64,000 bases of DNA from Lottiidibacillus patelloidae (GCF_002262935.1 NZ_NPIA01000002.1:62001-126000), one strand, 5' to 3'. Positions 18,073 through 28,875 are shown, numbered from the stretch's first letter. Notes: a model not told the origin generated them from the sequence alone. Program-made: numbers and translations.

Positions 18073-19368
18073 TTAATAAATTGAAATTGTATCTTTATTC
18101 ATACCTTCTAAAATTGCTTTAACACGCGCTAAGAACTTCCCACAGATTAATCCATCTAATACGCGGTGATCTAAAGATAAACATAAGTTTACCATGTCAC
18201 GAGGTCCAAACATTCCATTTTCTAAGTACACTGGCTTTTTCACAATTGATTCTACTTGAAGAATAGCTGCTTGTGGGTAGTTAATAATTCCCATTGATGC
18301 AACTGATCCAAAGGAACCAGTGTTATTAACAGTAAACGTACCACCTTGCATATCGTCAGCCGCTAATTTACCAGTACGTACTTTAAGTGCTAAATCATTC
18401 ACATCGCGAGCAATACCTTTTATGCTCTTCTCGTCCGCATGTTTAATAACAGGAACATATAAAGAGTCCTCAGTAGCTGCAGCCATTGAGATATTGATAT
18501 CTTTCTTTTGAATGATTTTATCCCCTTGCCAAGTAGAGTTGATTTGAGGATATTCTTTTAATGCTTCAACAATTGCTTTAATAAAGAATGGTAGGAAAGT
18601 AATGTTGTATCCTTCCTTCTTCTTAAAGTCGCCTTTAATTGTATTTCGGTATGCAACTAAATCCGTTACGTCTACTTCAATCATCATCCAAGCATGTGGA
18701 ATTTCATGTTTACTACGTAACATGTTGCTCGCAATTGCTTTACGTACGTTTGTAACAGGGATTTCAACATCACCAGGCATTGTCGGCACGTTAACTGGTT
18801 GTGCTTTAGGTGCTGATGGTGCAGGTGCTTGAGTCGTCTCAGGTTGACTTGATGAAGCTGCTTGACTAGCAGGTTTTGCGTCTCCAGCTTTCGGGATATT
18901 TCCGCTTTCAATGACAGCTAAAATATCTTTACGTGTAATACGTCCACCTTTACCTGAACCATTTACTTGTTCTAAGTCAATATCGTTTTCTTGTGCCATA
19001 CGTAATACTGCTGGAGAATATCTTCGTTTCATTGAATCATCTCCAGATGCAGCAGGAACATTCGTTGCCTCTTCTTTAGAAGCAGGTTTTGTTGCAGGAG
19101 TTGCTTCCGCAGATCCTCCACCTTCACCTTCTGTTTCAATCACACAGACAAGTTCTCCGACAGCTAGCGTTTCACCTTCACCTGCAATGATTTCTTTAAC
19201 AACCCCTGTGAAAGAGGATGGAATTTCAGCATTTACTTTATCTGTTGTTACTTCAGCTAATGGATCATATTTTTTTACAGTATCTCCAACTTGAACGAGC
19301 CATTTACCAATCGTTCCTTCGGTAACACTCTCACCAAGCTGTGGCATTGTAATATTTTCAAGCCCCAT
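18073..19368 (-). CDS. bkdB: Branched-chain keto-acid dehydrogenase E2 (BkdB)
   Basis: 431-residue lipoamide acyltransferase: an N-terminal lipoyl domain (about 1-78, lipoyl-Lys in EVTTDKVNAE), an Ala/Pro-rich linker, a peripheral-subunit-binding domain (about 115-150, YSPAVLRMAQENDIDL), a second linker and the acyltransferase core (about 195-431) with the catalytic DHRVLDG motif. It transfers branched acyl groups to CoA, giving primers for iso/anteiso fatty acids. Last gene of the bkd operon, with a strong terminator after it. The lipoyl cofactor depends on enzymes such as the LipM encoded at 63163. Confidence 0.95.
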   Translation of the reverse strand: MGLENITMPQLGESVTEGTIGKWLVQVGDTVKKYDPLAEVTTDKVNAEIPSSFTGVVKEIIAGEGETLAVGELVCVIETEGEGGGSAEATPATKPASKEEATNVPAASGDDSMKRRYSPAVLRMAQENDIDLEQVNGSGKGGRITRKDILAVIESGNIPKAGDAKPASQAASSSQPETTQAPAPSAPKAQPVNVPTMPGDVEIPVTNVRKAIASNMLRSKHEIPHAWMMIEVDVTDLVAYRNTIKGDFKKKEGYNITFLPFFIKAIVEALKEYPQINSTWQGDKIIQKKDINISMAAATEDSLYVPVIKHADEKSIKGIARDVNDLALKVRTGKLAADDMQGGTFTVNNTGSFGSVASMGIINYPQAAILQVESIVKKPVYLENGMFGPRDMVNLCLSLDHRVLDGLICGKFLARVKAILEGMNKDTISIY

Positions 19369-19405
19369 TCGTTAAACCTCCTCTGAATTGACTAAATGAA
19401 GAAAA

Positions 19406-20389
19406 TTAAAATTCAGCTAATTCGCGAATTGCATTCTCAACTTTTTCCGGATTGATCATGAAGAATTTCTCCATCGTTGGAGCATAAGGCATTGCCGGAA
19501 CATCAGGACCTGCTAAACGCTTAATCGGCGCGTCAAGGTCAAATAGACAGTTTTCACCGATAATCGCAGAAACTTCTCCGATAATACTTCCTTCTAAGTT
19601 ATCTTCTGTTACTAATAAGACTTTCCCTGTCTTTTTAGCTGCTTCAATAATTGCCTCTTTATCTAACGGATAAATTGTACGTAAATCTAAAATGTGTGTT
19701 GAAATACCTTCTTTTTCAAGCTTTTCCGCAGCTTGTAGAGCAAAGTGAACTGCAAGACCGTATGTAATTACAGTTACATCTTCACCTTCACGTTTTACAT
19801 CAGCTTTCCCAATTGGTAACACATAATCATCCGTTGACACTTCACCTTTAATTAGACGATAAGCTCTTTTATGCTCAAAGAATAAAACTGGATCTTCGTC
19901 ACGAATTGCAGCTTTTAATAATCCTTTTGCTTCATATGGCGTTGAAGGCATAACAATTTTTAATCCTGGTTGGTTAGCAAAAACTGCTTCAACTGATTGT
20001 GAGTGATATAATGCACCGTGGACACCACCACCATAAGGTGCACGGATTGTAATCGGACAAGTCCAATCATTATTTGAACGGTAACGGATACGTGCTGCTT
20101 CAGAAATAATTTGGTTAACTGCTGGCATGATAAAATCAGCAAATTGCATTTCAGCAATTGGACGCATGCCGTACATTGCAGCTCCAATACCAACACCAGC
20201 AATTGCTGACTCAGCTAAAGGAGCATCAATTACACGTTCTTCACCAAATTGTGCATAAAGACCGTCTGTAGCACGGAAAACTCCACCACGTTTACCAACG
20301 TCTTCTCCTACTACAAATACTTTTTCATCGCGTTCCATTTCTTCTTTCATAGCTAATGTTATCGCTTCGATATAAGACATTACTGGCAT
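19406..20389 (-). CDS. bkdAB: Branched-chain keto-acid dehydrogenase E1 beta (BkdAB)
   Basis: 327 residues, full length for E1 beta. Transketolase pyrimidine domain at about 4-178 (VVGEDVGKRGGVF, AEMQFADFI) and C-terminal transketolase domain at about 195-315 (LDLRTIYPLD). It pairs with E1 alpha, encoded 12 bases upstream, to decarboxylate branched 2-keto acids using thiamine diphosphate, as part of the cytoplasmic E1-E2-E3 complex. Confidence 0.95.
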   Translation of the reverse strand: MPVMSYIEAITLAMKEEMERDEKVFVVGEDVGKRGGVFRATDGLYAQFGEERVIDAPLAESAIAGVGIGAAMYGMRPIAEMQFADFIMPAVNQIISEAARIRYRSNNDWTCPITIRAPYGGGVHGALYHSQSVEAVFANQPGLKIVMPSTPYEAKGLLKAAIRDEDPVLFFEHKRAYRLIKGEVSTDDYVLPIGKADVKREGEDVTVITYGLAVHFALQAAEKLEKEGISTHILDLRTIYPLDKEAIIEAAKKTGKVLLVTEDNLEGSIIGEVSAIIGENCLFDLDAPIKRLAGPDVPAMPYAPTMEKFFMINPEKVENAIRELAEF

Positions 20390-20401
20390 TTCGTTTTCCC
20401 C

Positions 20402-21394
20402 CTATTCTGCATAAACGTGCTTCATTGCACTTTCAGCTTCTGCGTATGGTGCATTTTCTGCATAGTCAGTAGCTTCATCAACTTCCTTTGCAATGCGTTC
20501 ATTAATTTCATTTTCTTTTTCTTCAGTTAATACTCCAACTTCTCGTAAGTAAGTAGCAAATGTAAAGATAGAATCTTTCGCTTTTGCTTCAGCAACTTCT
20601 TCTTTAGAACGATATACACTGTCGTCATCATCACTTGAGTGAGGCGTTAAACGATACGATACAGTCTCAATTAAAGTTGGACCTTCGCCATTACGTCCAC
20701 GTTCAGCAGCTGCTTTAACTGCTTCATAGACAGCAAGTGGGTCATTTCCATCAATAGAGAATCCAGGCATGCCATAACCAATTGCACGGTCAGCTACACT
20801 CTTACAAGCTAGTTGTTTTTCGACTGGAATTGAGATTGCATATTTATTATTTTCACACATGAAAATTACTGGTAATTTATGTACTCCAGCAAAGTTTGCA
20901 CCCTCATGGAAGTCTCCTTGGTTAGAAGAACCTTCACCGAATGTAACAAATGTAACTAAGTCTTTCTTTTCCATTTTCCCACCAAGTGCAATTCCTACTG
21001 CATGTGGTACTTGTGTTGTAACTGGAGAAGATCCTGTTACAATGCGGTTTTTCTTTTGACCGAAGTGACCAGGCATTTGACGACCACCAGAGTTAGGGTC
21101 TTCTGCTTTTGCAAATCCTGAAAGCATTAAATCTTTAGCAGTCATTCCGAACGTTAATACAACGCCCATGTCGCGGTAATACGGTAATACATAATCTTTT
21201 TCACGATCTAATGCAAAGGCAGCTCCAACTTGGGCAGCTTCTTGACCTTGGCAAGAAATAACGAAAGGAATCTTACCTGCACGATTTAGTAACCACATGC
21301 GCTCGTCAATTTTTCTAGCCATTAACATTGTTTCATACATTTTTAACACTTGCTCATCAGATAAACCTAATGTTTTGTGACGATTTTCCGTCAT
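20402..21394 (-). CDS. bkdAA: Branched-chain keto-acid dehydrogenase E1 alpha (BkdAA)
   Basis: 330-residue thiamine diphosphate-binding E1 alpha. The ThDP motif is visible as GEGSSNQGDFHEGANFAGV (Gly to Asn) and the phosphorylation-loop region as YRLTPHSSDDD. Family length is normal. Located between lpdV and bkdAB in the canonical order. AAGGGAGG precedes the ATG. Confidence 0.95.
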   Translation of the reverse strand: MTENRHKTLGLSDEQVLKMYETMLMARKIDERMWLLNRAGKIPFVISCQGQEAAQVGAAFALDREKDYVLPYYRDMGVVLTFGMTAKDLMLSGFAKAEDPNSGGRQMPGHFGQKKNRIVTGSSPVTTQVPHAVGIALGGKMEKKDLVTFVTFGEGSSNQGDFHEGANFAGVHKLPVIFMCENNKYAISIPVEKQLACKSVADRAIGYGMPGFSIDGNDPLAVYEAVKAAAERGRNGEGPTLIETVSYRLTPHSSDDDDSVYRSKEEVAEAKAKDSIFTFATYLREVGVLTEEKENEINERIAKEVDEATDYAENAPYAEAESAMKHVYAE

Positions 21395-21433
21395 AACATT
21401 ACCTCCCTTTTCTACTTAAAAATACAATCTATA

Positions 21434-22855
21434 TTATGAATGAATTGCCTTGCCATCAACAGCAAGAGCAGCTTCACCAATTGCTTCAGCTAACGTTGGG
21501 TGAGGGTGAATCGTATGCGCAATTTCCCAAGGAGTTGCGTCTAATACTCTCGCAAGCCCAGCTTCAGAGATCATGTCTGTGACATGTGGCCCAATCATGT
21601 GAACACCTAGTAAATCATCTGTTTCCTCATCAACAACTAATTTTACAAAACCGTCAGACTCACCATAAACGAGTGCTTTACCAATTGCACGGAAAGCAAA
21701 TTTTCCAGTTTTCACTTTGAAACCTGCTTCTTTCGCTTCATGTTCACGATATCCAACACTTGCAATTTCAGGTGCACTATAAACACAAGCGGAAATCATT
21801 TTGTAATCAATTGGGTCTGGATTTTGGTCTGCCATATGCTCAACTGCCACCATTCCTTCGTGAGAAGCAACATGTGCTAATTGCATACCACCGATTACAT
21901 CACCAATAGCGTATATATGCGAATCGCCTGTTTGGTAGAATTCATTTGTCTGAATAACACCACGTTCAACTTTAACACTTGTATTTTGTAAGCCAATGTC
22001 CTCAACATTCGCTTGACGGCCTACGGATACTAACATTTTGTCAGCAGTAAATGTTTTTTCTTCACCTTTATGCTCTGCGTTAATAGAAACGCCAGTATCT
22101 TTCTTAATTGTCTCTGGAAGAACTTTCGCACCAGTAACAACTTTAACGCCCTTTTTCTTTAATAAGCGCTGCATTTCTTTCGAAACATCGATGTCTTCAG
22201 TAGGTAAAATACGGTCAGCATATTCTAATACCGTCACTTCTAAACCAAAATCTACGAACATAGAAGCCCATTCAATTCCGATTACACCGCCACCAACGAT
22301 GATAAATGAATTTGGAAGTTCTTCAATGTTTAACGCTTCGTCAGAAGTCAGAACTAGTTCGCCATCAATTTCTAATCCAGGTAGCGTACGAGGACGAGAT
22401 CCTGTTGCGATTAGTACATTTTTAGGTACAAGCATTTCATTTTCTTCACCATTTGCGAATTCAACAGATATAGTACCTGGTGTAGGTGAAAAAATGCTTG
22501 GTCCTAAAATTCGACCATAACCTTCGAATACATCAATTTTCCCTTTTTTCATTAAGTGCTGTACACCTTTGTGCAGTTGGTCAACAATGCTGCGTTTACG
22601 TTCTTGCACTTTTAAGAAGTCTAAAACTACTTCTTTTGCCATTACACCGAATTCTTCTCCTCGTTTCGCTGTAGCAAATACTTCAGCACTTCTAAGTAGC
22701 GCCTTACTTGGAATACATCCTCGGTGTAAACAAGTCCCACCAAGTTCTCCTTTTTCAACTACAGCTACTTTAAGTCCTAATTGTGAGGCACGGATTGCAG
22801 CAACATATCCACCAGTACCCGCACCAAGTATGACTAGATCATATTCTTTAGCCAT
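21434..22855 (-). CDS. lpdV: Dihydrolipoamide dehydrogenase E3 (LpdV)
   Basis: 473-residue FAD disulfide oxidoreductase. FAD-binding GAGTGGYVAAIRASQ, redox-active disulfide GGTCLHRGCIPSK, NAD-binding GGGVIGIEWAS and the C-terminal His-Glu pair HPHPTLAE are all present. It re-oxidises the lipoyl arms of BkdB with NAD+. It is the E3 dedicated to this complex by position. Confidence 0.95.
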   Translation of the reverse strand: MAKEYDLVILGAGTGGYVAAIRASQLGLKVAVVEKGELGGTCLHRGCIPSKALLRSAEVFATAKRGEEFGVMAKEVVLDFLKVQERKRSIVDQLHKGVQHLMKKGKIDVFEGYGRILGPSIFSPTPGTISVEFANGEENEMLVPKNVLIATGSRPRTLPGLEIDGELVLTSDEALNIEELPNSFIIVGGGVIGIEWASMFVDFGLEVTVLEYADRILPTEDIDVSKEMQRLLKKKGVKVVTGAKVLPETIKKDTGVSINAEHKGEEKTFTADKMLVSVGRQANVEDIGLQNTSVKVERGVIQTNEFYQTGDSHIYAIGDVIGGMQLAHVASHEGMVAVEHMADQNPDPIDYKMISACVYSAPEIASVGYREHEAKEAGFKVKTGKFAFRAIGKALVYGESDGFVKLVVDEETDDLLGVHMIGPHVTDMISEAGLARVLDATPWEIAHTIHPHPTLAEAIGEAALAVDGKAIHS

Positions 22856-22873
22856 GATGACAACTCCTTCTAG

Positions 22874-23992
22874 TTAATTTACAGGAATTTCTTTACTTGA
22901 AAATGATTTTTCGTTTGGATAGACCTTTGCTTTTTCTTCTCCAGTTAGAACGCGAAGTCCTCCTTCAGCAAGTGCTTGAAGTTCGTTTTCTCCTGGTTGA
23001 ACAATTACATCAGCTATCCAATCGACTCGATCTGAAATCGTCTTAACGAATTCTTTCCCGTATGCTAATCCACCTGTAATTATAATCGCATCAACATTTC
23101 CTTTTAGTACAGTTGCAGCCGAACCAATCTCTTTGGCAATTTGATAAGACATAGAATCATAAACGATTTTCGCTTTTTCATCGCCATCTTCTATCATCTT
23201 TTCTACCTTCACCGCATCATTTGTACCTAAATAAGCAACTAGTCCTGCGTTACCTACTAGCTTTTTCATTACTTCATCTCTGTAATACTCACCTGAGAAG
23301 CACATCGAAACTAAATCACCAATCGGAACAGTCCCTGCACGTTCAGGAGAAAATGGGCCTTCACCGTGTAAACCATTATTTACATCGACTACTCGGCCAT
23401 TGTTATGAACACCTACTGTGATACCACCACCCATATGGGTAACAATAAAACGGCATTCGTGATAATTTTTATTTAACGATTTTGCAACACGTCTTGCTAC
23501 AGCCTTTTGGTTTAATGCGTGAAAAATACTTTTTCTTTCAATTTCAGGCACTCCAGAAAACCTAGCAATTTGATCCATTTCATCAACAACTACAGGGTCG
23601 ACAATGAAAGATGGAATATGAAGGCCTTGGGCAATTTCATAAGCTATTATTCCACCTAAGTTCGATGCATGTTCACCTGAATAACCATTTCGCAGGTCCG
23701 TTAGCATGTCATCATTTACTTCATAAGTTCCACCTTCAATTGGTCTCAAAAGACCACCACGACCTACTACAGCACTAAGTTTAGTAATGTTTATTCCTTC
23801 ATGATCTAAAGCTTCCAATATTGTGTTTTTTCTAAACTCATATTGTTCAATAATTGAATTAAAAGCGTTAATTTCATTTGTATCATGTCTTAATGTTTTT
23901 TCGAAAACACACCGTTCATTATCAAAGACACCTATTTTTGTTGAAGTTGAACCTGGGTTTAAGACAAGTATGCGATATTCTTTAGGATGCAA
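22874..23992 (-). CDS. buk: Butyrate kinase (Buk)
   Basis: 372-residue member of the acetokinase family (ASKHA fold): N-terminal phosphate-binding [13 protein letters not shown], central [12 protein letters not shown] and C-terminal [12 protein letters not shown]. With Ptb it interconverts branched or straight short acyl-CoA, acyl phosphate and free acid, forming ATP. Sits 18 bases upstream of lpdV, same order as B. subtilis. Confidence 0.95.
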   Translation of the reverse strand: MHPKEYRILVLNPGSTSTKIGVFDNERCVFEKTLRHDTNEINAFNSIIEQYEFRKNTILEALDHEGINITKLSAVVGRGGLLRPIEGGTYEVNDDMLTDLRNGYSGEHASNLGGIIAYEIAQGLHIPSFIVDPVVVDEMDQIARFSGVPEIERKSIFHALNQKAVARRVAKSLNKNYHECRFIVTHMGGGITVGVHNNGRVVDVNNGLHGEGPFSPERAGTVPIGDLVSMCFSGEYYRDEVMKKLVGNAGLVAYLGTNDAVKVEKMIEDGDEKAKIVYDSMSYQIAKEIGSAATVLKGNVDAIIITGGLAYGKEFVKTISDRVDWIADVIVQPGENELQALAEGGLRVLTGEEKAKVYPNEKSFSSKEIPVN

Positions 23993-24019
23993 GATTCAAA
24001 CCTCCAAACGTTTATTTTT

Positions 24020-25117
24020 TTAGCGGCGGTGACCTAAAATGTGACGACCGTTTTGTAAGAATGTGCTACGAGATTTACGCATTGTTTCAATGCGCTCTTC
24101 AGCCATACGGTCAGCAGCCACATATGTAGGGATACCATCGCGTTTTGAAATTTCAATTACTTTTGCTACATTATCATAAATTAGTTCTACTTTTTTCATT
24201 GCACGTTCTGCATTGTAACCATAAAGCTCGTCAGCAACGTTAATTACTCCACCAGCATTGATTACATAATCCGGCGCGTATACGATACCCATTTCATGAA
24301 TTAAATCACCATGTTTTGTATCTTTTAATTGGTTATTTGCTGCACCAGCAATTACTTTTGCTTTTAATTGTGGAATAGTATCGTCGTTAACTGTTGCACC
24401 AAGGGCACATGGTGCATAGATGTCACAATCAACACTATAAATATCATTAATATCAACAGCTTTAGCACCGAACTCTTCTACAGCACGATTTACTGCTTCT
24501 TTATTAATATCTGTAACGATAAGCTTTGCTCCTTCTTCATGTAAATGGCGGCAAAGGTTATACGCAACATTACCTACTCCTTGAACAGCAATTACTTTTC
24601 CTTCTAGTGAATCTGTACCAAATGCTTCTTTTGCTGCCGCTTTCATTCCACGATAAACGCCAAAAGCAGTTACAGGAGAAGGGTTTCCAGATGAACCAAA
24701 TGCAGGTGATACACCTGTTACATATTGTGTTTCTTCATGAATTAAATCCATATCAGCTACAGTTGTACCTACGTCCTCAGCAGTAATATAACGACCATTT
24801 AACCCTTGAATATAACGTCCAAATGCACGGAATAAAGCCTCATTTTTATCTTTACGTGGATCACCAATAATTACAGTTTTCCCTCCACCTAAGTTTAAAC
24901 CAGCAGCTGCATTTTTATATGTCATACCTTTTGCTAAACGAAGTGCATCTTCAAATGCTGCAGCTTCAGACTCATACGTCCACATTCTCGTACCACCTAA
25001 AGCTGGTCCTAGCGTTGTATCATGAATTGCAATAATTGCTTTTAGACCAGATTCCTTATCTTGACAAACTACAACTTGCTCATAATCATAAGTCTCCATG
25101 TATTTAAATAATTCCAT
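24020..25117 (-). CDS. bcd: Leucine dehydrogenase (Bcd)
   Basis: 365-residue NAD-dependent branched-chain amino acid dehydrogenase of the Glu/Leu/Phe/Val family. The substrate-binding glycine-rich stretch with catalytic Lys ([19 protein letters not shown]) and the Rossmann motif [12 protein letters not shown] are visible. It deaminates Leu, Ile and Val to the keto acids used by the Bkd complex. Confidence 0.95.
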   Translation of the reverse strand: MELFKYMETYDYEQVVVCQDKESGLKAIIAIHDTTLGPALGGTRMWTYESEAAAFEDALRLAKGMTYKNAAAGLNLGGGKTVIIGDPRKDKNEALFRAFGRYIQGLNGRYITAEDVGTTVADMDLIHEETQYVTGVSPAFGSSGNPSPVTAFGVYRGMKAAAKEAFGTDSLEGKVIAVQGVGNVAYNLCRHLHEEGAKLIVTDINKEAVNRAVEEFGAKAVDINDIYSVDCDIYAPCALGATVNDDTIPQLKAKVIAGAANNQLKDTKHGDLIHEMGIVYAPDYVINAGGVINVADELYGYNAERAMKKVELIYDNVAKVIEISKRDGIPTYVAADRMAEERIETMRKSRSTFLQNGRHILGHRR

Positions 25118-25147
25118 TTTAAAAATCCTCCCTATAATCCTTTATAT

Positions 25148-26041
25148 TTAATTTGCAGAACATACTGCTAAAATTAACGAATTTAACTTACTTTCTGCTG
25201 AATCTGAACGTGATGTTAATACAATTGGGGCTTTAGCTCCAGCAATTACAGCACCTACTTTTGCATTTGCAAAATATATAAGTGATTTGTATAACACATT
25301 ACCAACTTCAATTGTAGGTACTAACAAAATATCAGCTTTTCCTGCTACGTCACTAGTAATGCCTTTATGCTTTGCAGCTTCTAAGGAAACCGCATTATCA
25401 AGTGCAAGTGGACCATCGACGATACAATCTTTCAATTGCCCTCTTTGGTTCATTTGTGTAAGCGCAGCAGCATCTAAAGTAGCTTGCATATCTGGATTAA
25501 CAACTTCAACAGCAGCTATTGGAGCAACTTTTGGCGTTTCAATCCCGATTGCTCTCGCAATTTGCACTGCATTTTTTGTAATTTGAACTTTCTGCTTCAA
25601 ATCAGGGGCTATATTCATAGCTGCATCCGTAACAATTGTAAAGCGGTCATACCCTTCAACCTCAAAAACAGCTACGTGTGAAAGTACATTACCAGTTCTC
25701 AATCCGTACTCTTTATTAAGCACAGCTTTTAATAACGTGGCAGTCGGGACCATCCCTTTCATTAAAACATCAGCTTCTCCAGAACTAACAGCCTTTACAG
25801 CTTCTGTAGCGGCTTCATTGGCACCTGATGTGTGGGTGATTGTGACTTTCTCATTTTCAGTTATCGAATGTTCAGATAAGAGAGCCTTAATTTTCGTTTC
25901 ATCTCCATAAAGGATGAACGATGCCAGATCAAGTTTTAATGCAGAAGCTATAGCTTCAATCACTTCTTGATCTTCAGCGGCAGCAACAGCAATTTTTTTC
26001 TGAACTTTAGATTTTGCTGCTATTAAATTCTGTAGTTTCAT
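25148..26041 (-). CDS. ptb: Phosphate butyryltransferase (Ptb)
   Basis: 297-residue member of the phosphate acetyl/butyryltransferase family (GEADVLMKGMVPTATLLKAV, FTIVTDAAMNIAPDL). It exchanges CoA for phosphate on short or branched acyl groups. First gene of the operon, 32 bases downstream of a near-perfect sigma-54 promoter and preceded by a candidate BkdR upstream activating sequence. Confidence 0.93.
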   Translation of the reverse strand: MKLQNLIAAKSKVQKKIAVAAAEDQEVIEAIASALKLDLASFILYGDETKIKALLSEHSITENEKVTITHTSGANEAATEAVKAVSSGEADVLMKGMVPTATLLKAVLNKEYGLRTGNVLSHVAVFEVEGYDRFTIVTDAAMNIAPDLKQKVQITKNAVQIARAIGIETPKVAPIAAVEVVNPDMQATLDAAALTQMNQRGQLKDCIVDGPLALDNAVSLEAAKHKGITSDVAGKADILLVPTIEVGNVLYKSLIYFANAKVGAVIAGAKAPIVLTSRSDSAESKLNSLILAVCSAN

Positions 26042-26072
26042 CTCTTCAGTCCTTTCGTCCCCAATATTATAT

Positions 26073-26090
26073 ATGCAAGAATCGTGCCAA
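26073..26090 (-). promoter_or_regulatory. Sigma-54 (SigL) promoter of the bkd operon
   Basis: On the minus strand TTGGCAC, five bases, TTGCAT: an exact match to the -24/-12 consensus TGGCAC-N5-TTGCW. It is 32 bases upstream of the ptb start. Confidence 0.92.
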
Positions 26091-26114
26091 GTTTAAAATG
26101 GCAAGTTTTAAAGG

Positions 26115-26139
26115 TTTTGCATTTTAAAGTGATGCAAAA
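26115..26139 (-). promoter_or_regulatory. Candidate BkdR upstream activating sequence
   Basis: Perfect inverted repeat TTTTGCAT-N9-ATGCAAAA about 40 bp upstream of the -24 element, with a related weaker repeat (TTGC...GCAA) at 26142-26156 running into the end of bkdR. Placement between the regulator gene and the sigma-54 promoter suggests BkdR binding; the binding itself is inferred. Confidence 0.6.
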
Positions 26140-26157
26140 TATTGCGTTGTATGCAAT

Positions 26158-28227
26158 TTATTGCAGGTCACTTTTTTCAATGTTATATTTTTCAAGTTTA
26201 TAATATAAATTTCGAATGGATAATCCTAATGCTTTAGCAGTAGCGGTTTTGTTACCTTCATGTTTTATCAAAGCTTCTTCAAGGATATTTCTTTCAAATT
26301 TTTCAACTAAACTCGAGAGGCTTTTTCCTTCGACAAATTTTATCTCTTTAGTATTCTCATTTTTACCAACTTCATTTAATAAAAAAGATTCAATATGACC
26401 AATATCAATAACATTTTCATTGAAAGGCATAAAGATAACTGCTCTACCAAGGACATTTTCAAGCTCACGAACGTTACCAGGCCAATGATACCTTTGTAAA
26501 TGCAGAAGCGCTGCATCCGATACTCTTTCAACATTTCGGCCGTAATCTTGGTTTATTTTTGTAATGAGATGCTTACATAAATCAGGAATGTCAGAAATTC
26601 GCTTTCGTAAAGGGGGAATTTGAATCGGCATTCGATTTAGTCGATAATATAAATCTTCTCTAAATTCTTTGTCAGCAATTTTTTTCTCTAAATTAACATT
26701 CGTTGCAGCGATAACCCGAACATCAATTTGGATTGGTTTAACACCACCAACTCGAACGATTTCCCCTTCCTGTAATACTCTTAATAGCTTTGCTTGAGTG
26801 TTTACAGATAATTCACCGATTTCATCAAGGAAAATACTACCACCATCGGATTCTTCAAATAAACCCCGTTTACCTCCTCTTTTCGCTCCAGAAAATGCGC
26901 CTTCTTCATAACCAAATAATTCACTTTCTAATAACGATTCAGATATTGCTGCACAATTTACACGGTAAAACTTTTTATATTTTCGATTACTAGCATTATG
27001 TATTGCATGAGCAAATAGCTCTTTCCCAGTTCCAGATTCTCCTCGCAGTAAAACTGTTGCTGGAGTTTGCGCGCCCAATTGTGCTTGTTTCAGCGAAACA
27101 TTAAATTCTTCTGATTTTCCTATTATGTCGTCAAAAGTATATTTAGCTTCGAGTGTACGAATAATTTGCCTTGCTCGTTGAAGTTCATTTGTAAGTTGAT
27201 GAATTTCTGATACATCATGAATTACTCCAACACTACCTTTAACTTTTTCATCAACGACAATTGGCGCTACATTTACAAGGACATCTTTGTGACTAGGACC
27301 TACTTTCATTCTTGCACCACGAACAGCGGTTTTCGTTTTTAACACTTGCATATGCATACTTTTTCCTTCTGCTATATCCGCTGTTGCCGGCTTACCAATT
27401 ACATCATCTTCAGACAATCCCGTTAATCTCGTGTAGGCCGGATTAATCATAATCCCTTTACCATCTTCATCAACGACTGAGATTGCCTCTTCTGAAGATT
27501 TAATAATTGCCTGAAGGAGCGTTTGTACTTCTTTTAAGTTTGTTAATTCTTCAGCTAAATACTTGACTTCTGTAATATCTTTAAAAACGGAAAAAGCACC
27601 GATTCTTTCATTTAATTCACTTACCATTGGGATTCGTGTTGTAATCACTTTTTTCCCGTTTTCTAACACTTGCTCTTTATTTATTTCTGGTTTCCCTGTA
27701 AAAATAATACGGGGTAACTGACTTGATGGCATGTATAAATTAATATTTTTCCCAAGAACATCTTCACTTCTTAAACCAGTTAATTTTTCAGCCACTTTAT
27801 TAAATAATGTGATATTTAAATCTTTATCAATTGCAATCATCGCATCGTGCGTAGAGTTTAATATTAAGTCCTGTTTATAAGATTGTTTTTTAAAACGCTG
27901 TATTAATTCTTCTTTTTCTTCAATTAAACTAAATATTATTGAAGCAACAGATCCAGGTATCAATACTGTTTTTTTACTACGATTTTGCAATAATACTTGG
28001 AATACAGCATCATCACCTGTAGCTTCAAAAATCGCATCGATTTCATCAGATAAAAAGTCTGACCAATGCTCCCCAGTTTGAATTCCGTATTGTTTAGCAA
28101 GCTGCATTCCAGGAGCTAATGGGTCTTTATCGATAATCGCAACTACTTCCATTATCTTTGTTGATTTAAAAATACGAAGCAATGCTTGTCCGCCTTTTCC
28201 TGCACCAACTATAATAACTTTTTTCAT
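26158..28227 (-). CDS. bkdR: Sigma-54-dependent activator BkdR
   Basis: 689 residues. N-terminal Rossmann-like domain ([13 protein letters not shown], about 1-105), two PAS domains (about 130-235 and 250-345), AAA+ activator domain (about 368-600) with Walker A GESGTGKE and [10 protein letters not shown] in place of the usual GAFTGA, and a C-terminal Fis-type HTH ([18 protein letters not shown]). It should activate RNA polymerase with SigL at the promoter just downstream. The sensory domains probably detect a branched-chain metabolite; this is inference. Confidence 0.92.
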   Translation of the reverse strand: MKKVIIVGAGKGGQALLRIFKSTKIMEVVAIIDKDPLAPGMQLAKQYGIQTGEHWSDFLSDEIDAIFEATGDDAVFQVLLQNRSKKTVLIPGSVASIIFSLIEEKEELIQRFKKQSYKQDLILNSTHDAMIAIDKDLNITLFNKVAEKLTGLRSEDVLGKNINLYMPSSQLPRIIFTGKPEINKEQVLENGKKVITTRIPMVSELNERIGAFSVFKDITEVKYLAEELTNLKEVQTLLQAIIKSSEEAISVVDEDGKGIMINPAYTRLTGLSEDDVIGKPATADIAEGKSMHMQVLKTKTAVRGARMKVGPSHKDVLVNVAPIVVDEKVKGSVGVIHDVSEIHQLTNELQRARQIIRTLEAKYTFDDIIGKSEEFNVSLKQAQLGAQTPATVLLRGESGTGKELFAHAIHNASNRKYKKFYRVNCAAISESLLESELFGYEEGAFSGAKRGGKRGLFEESDGGSIFLDEIGELSVNTQAKLLRVLQEGEIVRVGGVKPIQIDVRVIAATNVNLEKKIADKEFREDLYYRLNRMPIQIPPLRKRISDIPDLCKHLITKINQDYGRNVERVSDAALLHLQRYHWPGNVRELENVLGRAVIFMPFNENVIDIGHIESFLLNEVGKNENTKEIKFVEGKSLSSLVEKFERNILEEALIKHEGNKTATAKALGLSIRNLYYKLEKYNIEKSDLQ

Positions 28228-28351
28228 TTTTATCTCCCACCTGCAAAGTTTTGCACACTACTATCATACTAAAGTTTTGTAATGTTGCCAAATAGACAAT
28301 AGTCACTATTTTCGCTAAAATGAAAATGTAAAGTTGAAAGGACCGATGTAT

Positions 28352-28600
28352 ATGCAACGAGTAATTGCTTTATTAATAATTGTCATCCCTGGCGTTATGG
28401 CCGGCTATGGAATAAAGTTAATGCGTGACACGCTATTTGGTGTTTTAGCACCACTGTTTCCAGTTCTTTGGATTCAATTTGTCGTAGGATTTATTATGTT
28501 TGTAATAGGCTTAAGCTTTGTCGCCGGATTTATTTTTCATAGAGACCGCAAAAGAAACAATGTTCAAAAACGCTTTCAAAAGAATGGAGGAGAGAAATAA
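28352..28600 (+). CDS. yqzF: DUF2627 membrane protein (YqzF)
   Basis: 82-residue protein with two transmembrane helices (about 3-22 and 36-62) and a basic, hydrophilic C-terminus. It matches the DUF2627/YqzF pattern (GVMAGYGIKLMRDTLFG) and lies divergent from bkdR as in B. subtilis. I chose ATG 28352, 9 bases after AAAGGA; an ATG 6 bases upstream is also possible. Function unknown. Confidence 0.75.
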   Translation: MQRVIALLIIVIPGVMAGYGIKLMRDTLFGVLAPLFPVLWIQFVVGFIMFVIGLSFVAGFIFHRDRKRNNVQKRFQKNGGEK

Positions 28601-28755
28601 TGAACCCATTGCAAATTTCTGCAGATACAGCTATTGAATTAGCGAAGAAATTAAATGTACCCCTTGAACAACTAATGCATATGCCAAAACATATTTTAAT
28701 GCAAAAGTTAATGGAAGCCGAACAAGGAAGCATGGAGAAAAAGGAAGATAAATAA
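28600..28755 (+). CDS. YycC-like small protein
   Basis: A 51-residue soluble protein, read directly: ATG at 28600 overlaps the yqzF stop (taATG), with AGGAGAG just upstream. Sequence begins MNPLQISADTAIELAKKLNV and contains PLEQLMHMPKHILMQKL, which fits the short YycC-type family. Coupled to yqzF and followed by a terminator 25 bases later. Function unknown. Confidence 0.68.
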   Translation: MNPLQISADTAIELAKKLNVPLEQLMHMPKHILMQKLMEAEQGSMEKKEDK

Positions 28756-28779
28756 TGATGTGAGATTTAAACCATCAAG

Positions 28780-28804
28780 AAACCGCCAATAGGTGGTTTT
28801 TTTA
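28780..28804 (+). terminator. Terminator after yqzF/YycC-like pair
   Basis: AAACCGCC, loop AATA, GGTGGTTT and a T run. Confidence 0.8.
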
Positions 28805-28875
28805 TTGTTCTAAATCTACCTCCCTCCTCATAACTTAGTACAAATGATTGGACAAGCTTTAGAGGGGGTTATTTT

